Positions 11,176-19,580 of a stretch of 64,000 nt of DNA are shown in pieces (within the stretch, counting starts at the first letter, position 1; every line of letters starts with the position of its first letter). The notes beneath the pieces were generated by a model. It had not been told where the DNA came from. It worked only from the letters and a program-made list of their open reading frames with translations, and searched no databases. Source of the DNA: Pyropia yezoensis. Its lineage: Eukaryota > Rhodophyta > Bangiophyceae > Bangiales > Bangiaceae. The stretch spans positions 19,577,346-19,641,345 of the forward strand of contig CM020618.1 in NCBI GenBank assembly GCA_009829735.1, written 5' to 3'. The position numbers were made by a program, and so were the translations under genes.

Positions 11176-11644
11176 TGTGGCAAAAACCACATGCACACAC
11201 GGCACCCAAGTTGGGGCGGTGTGCAAGGGCTGCCTCCCGTGTCGGGGGAACCGGAAGAAGTGCAAGTCGCACACACTCTGTCCCTGTTGTGGGGCAAACC
11301 CCCCACGGACAAACAAGAGGATGGTGTGTGGTCCAACAGTTTCTTGGTCGGGACGGGGACGCAGGGCCAAGCCCCGCTGTCCCTCCCCTTATCCCCCCAG
11401 GGTCCACTCAGAATCTCGCCACTCAGAATCTCCCACCCCAGCACCTGCCCACCGGGCCACACGAAAATTCAAGACGATAAATGCAGAAAACCCTCAAATC
11501 CAAGTTGGATTTACTACTAAGCTAACTATCCCAAACTTAGGGAATATGGACCCAAATGCAGGGGGAGGAACGGATCAGGCTAGTGGCCTGCCGCCCCTTG
11601 CATGGCACGTGTTGCCCCCCTACCTGGGGGTCAATACTGCCACA
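11176..11644 (-). repeat. E1 LTR (5' LTR in element orientation)
   Basis: A 469-bp LTR nearly identical to 2268-2736. The two differences I see fall in the two arms of the same stem and preserve pairing (A-T in the left LTR, T-A here; arms 11192-11198 and 11219-11225). Confidence 0.92.
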
Positions 11645-12690
11645 GTCTTCACCGCAGCACGAAGAACCGTGAAGAGGTCCACTATGCTGGTCTCCATCAC
11701 TGACCGCACCTGCTCCAATGCCGATCCAACAGGTGTGCGCCATGAGCAGCCCTGGATCTCTAGGCAGCTCTCCTCCAGGCTGCAAGCACACTGCACTTCG
11801 TCCCCCTTCAGCGACGCCGTCATGACAACAAGCTCGTGCTGCCCGCTGCTGTCCCGCGACCCATGGCCGCCGAACCGGACCACCACGCCGACAGCACCGC
11901 TTGGTGCCAGATCCCATACGCGGCAACGCAACGCCGCGTACGTGAACTTCTTGTGCTTCCGCCACAGCTCGCGCAGCGCCGCCATGCACTTGAACGTGTG
12001 CGCGCTCGAGTCAAAGTGCTCGGCGAGGCTGTTGTACGCCATCGTGGCAAACATCACCTCCAGAACTGTGGTCAGGGATGCTCGAAGGTGCAACCCCGAT
12101 CCTTCACCCCGGCCAGGCCCCTCTTGCGGCCAGCCACCACTGTCGATCTTGACATTGGCCGCGTTAAAGACGCCCAGAGGCGGCCCCGCCTCGCCATCAT
12201 CGCCCGCCAGGATCACGTCCGCATTCAGGTAGTCGATCGTGCCACCCTCGACTTGGATCGTCGTTGAAGCAGCACCTCGCCCCGTTGTGTTGGCTTCTTC
12301 CGAAGTGCCCTGTATAGCAGCACCGCAGGCGTCCGCCAACAACGCGTCCGCCGTTACGTATTGGAGCCCTGCATCGTCCGCGTTCGGTGGCAGCGCACCC
12401 GACCCAAGGATTTGCGTGGCGGAGGTAGTGGGATGAGGACCTCCCCCCGTCGGCACGCCATCAGCGCCCGCCAGGGTTTTAGACAATATCGCCACCGGAC
12501 GAGGCCGCGGAGCAGTGGGGCGCAGCCGGCCCAAGTAGCGGCGGCGGCTACGCAGCAGCCGATGCGAAAAGACCACGTGCTCCGCCCTGTCCGGTACGTC
12601 ACCAGTCGAAAAGCAGCGGCAAAAGGTGGGGCACCGAGGGAGCACCACAGAACCGTGGCATCCGCTGGTGGTGGCGGCAAGCAGAATCCA
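11645..12690 (-). CDS. Unidentified coding fragment ending at E1
   Basis: The minus frame is open from the tandem array near 12.7 kb to the LTR. Its downstream half has ordinary protein composition: LEVMFATMAYNSLAEHFDSS, ALRELWRKHKKFTYAALRCR, CSLEESCLEIQGC and SALEQVRSVMETSIVDLF. I do not recognise a domain. The upstream part passes into Arg/Ala/Pro-rich translation of the minisatellite and is probably not coding there. The frame runs into E1, so a former gene end may have been removed. Host gene or an old DNA transposon are both possible; I cannot choose. Confidence 0.35.
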
Positions 12691-12739
12691 CCAGCACCAG
12701 CTAAGAGCGGGTGGGAGGGCGCACTCGAAGCCGACGCGG

Positions 12740-13530
12740 GCCGTTCCTGTCTGTGGCAGCGGTGGCCAGCAGGTGCCCGCGGTGCCAGGTACCCAACCTG
12801 CGCCGATCCAAAGGAGAGCGTGGGCGCCGCTGGACGGCTGCGCCGACCACAGGCGGAGGTAGCAGCCGGCTACAGAAAGGCGCAAGCAAGGGCGCCGTGG
12901 CGGGCCGTGCCGGCTGGCGGCGGCGACGGCCAGCAGGTGCCGCCCGCGGAAGGAACCTTGGGCGCCGCGGGACGTCAACGCTGTCGCGGGGGGCGACCGC
13001 AGGTGAAGAGGGGGAGCCGGCAACGGTGGCCGCAGCTCTAGGGGCCGCAGCAGGACGTGCTTGCAGGCGGAGGCGGCTGCCAACAAGTGCCGCCTGCGGC
13101 AGGTGCCGAACCTGCGGCGCCGCAGAGAAGAGAGTGCACGCGGCAGAACGTCAACACAGGCGCGGCAGGCGGCCGCACGTGGAGAGGTGCAGCCGGCTGC
13201 AGGAGGGTTCACGCAGGGGGGCCGCGGCAGGCCGCGCTGGCCGGCGGCGGCGGCGGCCAGCAGGTACCGCCGGCTGCACGTATCCAACCTGCGGCGCCCC
13301 AGAGGAGGGCGTTGGAGCCGCAGGACGTCAACAACATCGCAGTGGGCGACTGGAGGTAGGATGTGGCAGCGGGCAGCGAGGGGGCGCAACCAGCGGGGCC
13401 GCCACTGGCCGTGCCGGCCGGCGGCAGCGGTGGCCGACAGGTACCGCCGGCGGCAGGTACCCAACCTGCGGCGCCACAGGGGAGAGCGTGGGCGTCGCAG
13501 GACCGCTACGTCCGGGTAGGCGAGTGCATG
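12740..13530. repeat. Degenerate minisatellite, about five units of 150-180 bp
   Basis: A block of the form GGCCAGCAGGTaCCGCC...CAACCTGCGGCGCC...GGACGTCAAC recurs near 12750, 12915, 13065, 13243 and 13423, each copy diverged. Long open frames on both strands here (R/A/P-rich on minus, G/A/R-rich on plus) follow from the repeat and its GC content rather than from a gene. Confidence 0.7.
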
Positions 13531-13559
13531 TGAGATGGGGTTACTAGGGAGGGAAGGCG

Positions 13560-14195
13560 TGACGGGGGGGGCGTAGCGGCTGGGGCGGCGGTGCGGCGGC
13601 GCGGCCGACGAGGATGGCATCCACGACGCGCGGTGGCGCCGCGGGCGCAGCGGCGGCAGGGTCAGGCCGCCCAATTGCGCCTTTCACGGCGGAACATGGA
13701 ACATCTTCACTTTTGCGAGCCAAAGAAAGAGGCTCCCGAGTGCGAGAATTGGTTGGCCAGCAGGTGACCACGTTCCATGCACGAGACAGGCCCTCATCGA
13801 CCCATACGGGCCGATGCAGCGTCGACCTCGACAGACCCGGAATCGCCATTGGAGGGGGGTGCGCCCGGGGTGTCGAGGTGGATTCCTACCAATGAATCAG
13901 TGTCGAGGTTTGGAGTGTTTTACCATGTACACCAGGCCCCCCAGTCCTTCCCTGACAAGAAAGCACCGTCCAAGTTAACCCAGGAATCCAATAGTTCCCG
14001 AAAAGAATGGGTCCCCGAGTTGGTCCAGGCCAACCTTATTCGAGCCCCCCCCCACGTCAAAGCCTGGATTAGGACATGTTCCGGTAGCTTATAGTTCGAG
14101 GAGCAGTAGTTTCTGAAAAGTTCTCTCTCGGCTCTGATCCTAATCACAGCGGTCCCCACACAGGGGCGCACGAGACGATAATTAGGCTGGAGGGC
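13560..14195. other. Spacer without recognisable gene
   Basis: Mixed-composition DNA, less GC-rich than the flanks between 13900 and 14170. Only short overlapping open frames. No terminal inverted repeats or tandem repeats seen. Confidence 0.45.
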
Positions 14196-14419
14196 CTACT
14201 CATGTGCATCGAGACTGCGACGCAGTCTACAGGCCAAAGCCAAGTTTCGCCTGGCCTGCGGATGGCGAGGCGTTCGGGGGGGGAGGGTTTTCCAGGTCTG
14301 CTCGGCGACGACCTCGGCGCTGCGGTCCTCTTTCGTCGGCACATGGCGGCTCGGCCGCAGGAAGTACTCGACCGCGCAGTCCGACCGGTTCACGCACCGC
14401 CACTTGTCTAAGCTGCCCG

Positions 14420-15774
14420 TCAGGGCGAGCGGCCACCATAGCATAGAAAAGTCGGCTGGCCGTGGCCGCAGAGCGAGAGAGGAGGCACAGCCAGGCAAGA
14501 GGACCCGACAGCCAAGACCTGCAGCGCCCGGCCGCCGTCGTTGTCCTCCAAGTACGACCAGGACTGGCGTAGCAGCTCATCAATCCTGGCGGGGTCCGTC
14601 TCCCGCGGGGTGTAGCATCCGTCGTACTCGGCGTTAAGATTGCTCACAAAGACGCCATCGTCTTCGTCGGCGGACAGGTCGTCGTCGTCACGGAGGCCCG
14701 CCTTGGCGTCCCAATAGTGGTTCGTATGGGCGCGCAGCCGCTTCTCCTCCCCCGCCGCAGTCCTGTAGCGGCGGATGCCCGCGGTGGAGGAGGCAACAAG
14801 GTAGTCCCACCGGAGGATTTCTCTCAAAGCCGTCCGCGTCAGCAAGAAGCGGGCCACGCGGTCGGGGGCGTCAATTGCCAGCCGACGCTCCCGCCGCAGC
14901 TGCTCCTTGGTGGGCAGCAGCCGCATCTGCGACAGTCCCCAACTCAGACGCACGCGTGTAGCACGCGAGCGGTCTCCCCGCTCGTCCAACTCCAGCACGC
15001 GGCGCAAGCGCTGGACCGCACCAGCACTGACTCCGTCGCTTAGCAAGGCACGCCACCGCGCGCGAAGCACCACCTCCCCCTTCTTGCGGTAATCTTGCAC
15101 CGCGCGCGCCGACCAGTGGCGGAGGAGTGCGCGAAGGGCCGCCTTGTGGACGGGATCAAACGTGGCAGGGCCTGCTGGGAGAATCCTGCCGCACGCTGCA
15201 GCACGGCCTCGACGTCCTCGTCGTCCATATGGCTTTCTGTCACCCCCGAAAACGAGCTGAACGGGGACACGCCGCCCAGCGACACACCCACAGCCTCCTG
15301 AGCCGCCATCACAAAGCGCACAGAGTTGTAGGCGTCGGCGTTGTTGAAGTACGGGCCAGGTTGGAGGGAGAGCATGGCTCGCACGTATAGTTCCTGAGCG
15401 GCTAGTGCCGAAGAGGCACGGACAATGACAACTGCCGCCAGGGACACGCCGTCGTCGGACCATCCCCGCACGGGACCGCGTATCTTCCACCGTTGACAGC
15501 GCGTGCCGCCGTGCGCAGAGCACAATACGGCCGCCTGGCAATCGGTCGGCCTCCTCGAGATGGACGCATCCCAGCACTGCTCGGGCTCCAGCATCGTCGG
15601 CTCCATGATGTTGAACGCCGGGGCCTGCCGCTTGCGCCGCCGCTGTGGCATGGGAAGAAACATGCCGGCCGCGCCCCGGGGACGCGAGCCGAGCAGTGCG
15701 TCAGCAACGTGGTCGACGCCAACGCCAGCGCCAGACGCCCCGTTAAAACACACAGCGTCTTCGTCGCTTGCCAT
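14420..15774 (-). CDS. Hypothetical protein, apparently in two frames
   Basis: From an ATG at 15774 the minus strand reads MASDEDAVCFNGASGAGV, then a basic PMPQRRRKRQAP segment and RASSALAAQELYVRAMLSL, as far as SHMDDEDVEAVLQRAAG. Near 15170-15185 good coding sense moves to the next frame (GPATFDPVHKAALRALLRHW, VQDYRKKGEVVLRARWRALL) and continues through LLTRTALREILRWDYLVASS and an acidic DDDDLSADEDD to a stop at 14420. The change happens without room for an intron, so a one-base indel, real or a sequencing error, is likeliest. A further piece in another frame (about 14200-14420; DKWRCVNRSDCAVEYFL) may be a following exon. I recognise no family. Either a host gene or cargo of an unrecognised element. 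Confidence 0.4.
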
Positions 15775-16035
15775 ACCGGCGTTGTTCGGCGCCGCGTCGT
15801 GCGGCGCGACGTCGACTGCAGCGACGTCGGACCCGCGCAGCGTTTGGGAGCGCGCTGCCGGGCGGCGCGGCGTCGAGGGCGGCGCCGTCCAGCAGTGCGC
15901 CGTCGAACTGCAAGGCGTCCAGCAGTGCGCTGTTCAGCAGTACGGCGTGCAGTAGTGCAGGCGGCGCGTCGCCGGGGAGGCCGCCGTCGGAGGAGTCACC
16001 GTCGCAGAAGCGGTCTGGGGGACCGACGCCAGAAA
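15775..16035. other. GC-rich spacer, possible promoter side of the hypothetical gene
   Basis: CAGCAGTGCGC-type short repeats (15889-15960) and GTCG-rich sequence. Open frames on both strands are low-complexity and probably not coding. Confidence 0.4.
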
Positions 16036-16039
16036 CGCT

Positions 16040-16480
16040 GACGTCAGGAGGGTGCCCTGGTAGCGTCACCGGGCGGCACCGGGGAGGGTGACGTCGGTGG
16101 GGCGCCCTCGTGGCGTCGCCGGGGGACGCCGGGCAGAGTGACGTCGGGGGGAGGTTGTCGACGGGGGGGCGCCCTCGTCGGTGGGACGCCCTGGTGGCGT
16201 GGCCAGGCGACGCCGGGCAGAGTGACGTCGGGGGGGGGGCGCCGTCGGGGGGGCGCCCTCTTCAGTGGGAAGCCCTGGTGGCGTGGCTAGGCGACGCCGG
16301 GCAGAGTGACGTCGGTGGGAGGTTGTCGTCGGGGGGCGCCCTCGTCGGTGGGGCGCCCTGGTGGCGTGGCCAGGCGACGCCGGAGAGGGTGACGTCGGGG
16401 GGGGGGCGCCGTCGGGGGGGGCACCCTCGTCGGGGGAGCGCTGTCGTCGGGGGGAGGTCGTCATCGCGGGGAAAGGTCGT
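16040..16480. repeat. 84-bp minisatellite, about four to five units
   Basis: The core GGTGGCGTGGCCAGGCGACG followed by CCGGGCAGAGTGACGTCGG starts near 16110, 16194, 16278 and 16361, a period of 83-84 bp, with a shortened leading copy near 16059. Because 84 is divisible by three, the plus frame 16110-16529 translates as a 28-residue repeat (GDAGQSDVGG), but nothing else supports coding. Confidence 0.8.
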
Positions 16481-16826
16481 CGTCGGGCGGTCGTCCTCGT
16501 CCGTGGGTCGCCCTGGTGGAGTCACCTAGCGACGCTGCCGCCACAAACGAGAGATGGCAGAAGCGACGCCACACCACAGCGGCGGCGCGCCCGGCGACGC
16601 CACCTCAGGGGGAAAGGGCTGCCCCACATTGCAGTGGCCGGAGGCCGAACAGTGCCACGGGAAACGGTTAAGCCAGGGGGGGGGCGTTCTCAGGTCGTCT
16701 GCTGCGGGTGCTACTGGGAGGCGGACGTGGGGACGCGCGGCAGCGCGATGGTAGCGTACTGGGCTGCCACCCGATCGGTCCCTGCGAGCCAGCAGGAGCT
16801 GGTGCCCTGATAGGGCGGTATATCAG

Positions 16827-17195
16827 CTGGACAAGATGGAGGCGTCAACTCGCTCGCAGATAAAAGAAGTGGAGAGCAAGATGGACAAGATGGAGGCGTC
16901 AATCCGCTCGCAGTTGGACAAGATGGAGATGGAGGCGAATATTGGATCACAGCTGGTGAAGATGAACATGCGGACGTGCTTGCAGGAATTGCGCGCGCGC
17001 ATCCAAAGCGACAGTATTCCGGGCGCCTCAAGCGGCTTACTGCTCGCGCTCAGGTCGACTAACCTGGACAAGCTGAAGACAGAGGAAGACTTCCTGAGGC
17101 TGGAGCTGCATCTGATGACAATGCAGAAGGTCCACGGCAAGGATTTTGATGCTGTGGAGGAGGTGCGGGCGTGGCTGGACCGTATGGGGAGTTGA
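16827..17195 (+). CDS. Coiled-coil protein, probable last exon
   Basis: The frame gives LDKMEASTRSQIKEVESK, then MDKMEASIRSQLDKMEMEA, and ends KTEEDFLRLELHLMTMQKV, AVEEVRAWLDRMGS. Two copies of a DKMEAS-R-SQ repeat with hydrophobic heptad spacing indicate a coiled coil in the first half; the second half is helical and ordinary in composition. The first ATG is 16836, but the heptad pattern (LDK) already runs upstream of it and an AG acceptor-like site ends at 16826, so this is likely the 3' exon of a longer gene. Function unknown. Confidence 0.5.
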   Translation: MDKMEASTRSQIKEVESKMDKMEASIRSQLDKMEMEANIGSQLVKMNMRTCLQELRARIQSDSIPGASSGLLLALRSTNLDKLKTEEDFLRLELHLMTMQKVHGKDFDAVEEVRAWLDRMGS

Positions 17196-17481
17196 CGCAT
17201 GCTTTGCGCTGAGTTGCCCGGCGGGTGTCGCTTGGGTGGGCCTCGTTCGTTTTTTCGCTTCTCCTGGCATTTGAGGTGTGAGGGACAATACTGTTGTCAG
17301 TCTTCCGCTTTTGTTGTAGGCATCAAGATGCTGCATTCTTTTTCGGGTGAGCTGTGCTTAAGAAGTACCCGCACCTGTCCAGTTTGTGCGCTGCTGTTTG
17401 ACTTGCTGACGTTGGTAAGGCGCCCCCATGTTTTTACTTGGATGGGATGGCCACCCCCCGCACCCGCCCGGCCGCCACTCG
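17196..17481. other. Shared 3' region between convergent genes
   Basis: Between the coiled-coil ORF stop and the aldo/keto reductase stop, which face each other. T-rich runs (CGTTTTTTCGC, TTCTTTTTCGG) are relatively AT-rich for this window and suit 3' UTRs. No gene seen. Confidence 0.5.
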
Positions 17482-19253
17482 CTACACAGTGGCCGGGTCT
17501 TTCTGCCGCAAGTGGACTGCATCGATCTTGGCCAGCACCTCCTTCGAGAGCGAGGGCGTCAGGTCCTCGTCAAAGGCGTCAATGTTTTCCTTGAGCTGCC
17601 CCATCTTGGTCGCCCCGATAATCGTGGAACCGACATACCACCGGGAGCGGCACCAAGCCAGGGCAAGCGTCGCGACCGGCATGCCCGCCTCCTTGGCAAT
17701 CTCCTTGTAGGCCGCCACCGCCGCCAGAGAGTCTTTGCTGACGTACCTGGACTGGAACTGGGGGAACCGCTTGTACCGCCAGGACGACACCTCTTCTGCA
17801 GGTGCGTCCGCCTCGTCGAGGTACTTGCCAGAGAGACTGCCCCCTGCCAGAGGTGACCACGGCAAGAGCGACACTTTGGAGTGAGACGCCACCTCGGCAA
17901 GCTCCGCCTCGAAAGAGCGGTGGATGAGGCTGAAGGAGTTTTGAATAGTAGCCGGGCGAACCATCCCCAGCGCATCTGCCGCTGCCACTGCCTGGCACAG
18001 GCCATAGGAAGTCTCATTCGAGAGCCCATAGTGCCGCACCTTGCCCAGATCCATCACATCCTTGATGGCCTTCAGGGTCTCAGCAATCGGAACCGAGTCA
18101 GGACGCTCCGACGACGGGGAGTAGACGGTCGACCCAAAAATGGGTACGTACCGGTCTGGCCAATGAAGCTGGAAGAGGTCGATGGTATCAACGCCCAAGC
18201 GGCGGAGACTGGCCTCCACCGCAGCCTTCACAGAAGCTGCGTCGAGGCGGGCGGGCATCTTCTCCTTGACAGGAGGATCGGAGCGGTAGCCCGGGATGGT
18301 GGTGCTGCCAATGTAGCCGCTCATCTTGGTCGCGATCACCAGGCGGGACCGCAGACCGGGGTCGGCCGCCGTCGCCTTGGCAAGCCACCTACCCAGGATC
18401 TCTTCAGTGGCCCCAGGAAACCACGCGGGGTCCGAGCTGGGCACGGGGTACACTGCGAGGGAAATAACAAGGGAAAACACACGGCAAGGGCAGAGAGGGA
18501 GCGTACCAAGCAGGTCGACCATGGAAGAGCAAAGCAAGACACTGAATAAGAAGCTGAGCATATGCATGTGAACCCGGCCGCCATCCCCCTTCTAAAAAAG
18601 GAAAGCACAAACAGGAGCGCGCAATAGGGAAGGAAAAGAGGGCCCTCATGCCGCAAGCGACACCAGAGGGACAGTCATACATACGTTCCGCCGTGTCAAT
18701 GAAGTTGACCCCCCGCTCAAGAATCGCGTAGTCAAGTTGCGCATGACTAGTAAGCGGCAAACAATCAATCAGCCGAGCAACAGCTGGCAGGCCACAAAGA
18801 ACAGCAAGAGGCTTAGCTACCGTACACCACGGCCATGGAACAAAACGCAGCTATCAAAGAGATACAGAAGACAGCATGGCTCAAGAGTCCGAGCTCATGT
18901 GGCCCCGACATATAGCGAGCAAAAACCACCACAAAAACGTACGCTTCCTCCTCCGAGTTCTGGATTCCAAATGTCATTGTGCCCAGGCAGACCTGCGTGA
19001 CCTCAAGGTCGGAGCTGCCCAGCTTGACCTTCTCGAGCCCCATGGTGGGAGTCCGGGAATACACCAGGCGGGCTCCCGGCTGACGGCGCGGACGAGCACG
19101 GGCAGCAGCGGGAGCGTGGAAGGCGGGCGCGACGTAACCGCGGTTGCCGGCGCAAGGTGCCGCCCTCCGTCCACTGCGGGAAAGCAACCGTGCTGCCGCG
19201 ACTTGCGCGAAGCGGCCGCCGGTCTGGCCAACGAATGCGGGCGTCGTGGCCAT
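17482..19253 (-). CDS. Aldo/keto reductase, Tas-like, likely plastid-targeted
   Basis: NADPH-dependent reductase of the aldo/keto reductase superfamily. I place three exons on the minus strand: 19253-18943, 18746-18685 and 18452-17482. Introns begin GTACGT and GTATGT and end TAG and CAG; the total of 1,344 nt is a multiple of three (447 aa). The joined text runs EEEAHAQLDYAILERGVNFI then DTAELYPVP, as in the Tas branch. The catalytic tetrad is visible: Asp and Tyr in FIDTAELY, Lys in VIATKMSG, His in LFQLHWPDRY. The C-terminal part has LALAWCRSRWYVGSTIIGAT, the cofactor-phosphate region. The first 65-70 residues are Ala/Arg/Ser-rich and nearly free of acidic residues, like a transit peptide, before MGLEKVKLGSSDLEVTQVCL. 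The substrate cannot be read from sequence. Divergent from the SWI3-like gene. Confidence 0.9.
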
Positions 19254-19580
19254 GATCGAGGTCCTTGGCCCAGTCCCGCGGCCTCTCCCAGCTAAGGGGC
19301 AATCGTCTTTGGCAAGAGAAAAAGAACTGTTTCTCTTTCGAGACGTAGGCATATGCCTCCACTGAGCAATGGATCTGAGATTGCATGTACTGTACAGTAC
19401 TGTACACATGCGTACTTTGATCATTCCAATTGCACAGTAAATACTCTGGATGAGTTTTGCTCAAAAGCGCGCGAACACCCGTCTCGACTATGCTCGCACG
19501 GCGACAGCGCGCGCGCCCGATTGCACGTTCACACACTGACCACTGTCGCGTGCCCTTTCATCAGCGTCGCGTCGTCGCTA
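19254..19580. promoter_or_regulatory. Putative bidirectional promoter
   Basis: 327 bp separate the two divergent start codons, so both 5' UTRs and promoters must lie here. I see the perfect 14-bp palindrome GTACTGTACAGTAC (19387-19400) and an inverted repeat AAGAGAAA/TTTCTCTT (19314-19321, 19330-19337) on the reductase side. The middle is AT-richer than its surroundings. No clear TATA box. An open frame runs upstream of 19581 but looks non-coding. Confidence 0.55.

Larger units (their letters stand above)
2268..11644 (-). mobile_element. E1: young Ty3/gypsy chromovirus-type LTR retrotransposon
   Basis: Two 469-bp direct repeats (2268-2736 and 11176-11644) begin TGTGGC and end GCCACA, the TG...CA ends of LTRs. 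Inside, on the minus strand, lie a primer-binding region, gag with a CCHC zinc knuckle, then protease, reverse transcriptase, RNase H, integrase and a chromodomain-like tail, in Ty3/gypsy order. A purine tract abuts the 3' LTR. An additional long ORF runs on the plus strand between pol and the 3' LTR. The two LTRs differ at about two positions, so the element is very young by that clock. About two breaks interrupt gag-pol. The flanks (GACGT left, GTCTT right) do not form a target-site duplication, unlike E2. Confidence 0.93.

Noticed and set aside
11177-12232. Plus-strand ORF of about 351 codons starting in the E1 LTR
   Set aside because: It crosses the LTR boundary into unrelated flanking sequence; the LTR part recurs in every LTR, so the ORF is a chance fusion.
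12740-13530. CRISPR-like array
   Set aside because: Units are long (150-180 bp), degenerate and lack constant short repeats with unique spacers; it is a eukaryotic minisatellite.
19353-19580. Upstream ATG adding 76 residues to the SWI3-like protein
   Set aside because: The extension covers the shared promoter, has unlikely composition (Cys/His-rich, no domain), and MEDVATAAAP at 19581 is a better start.
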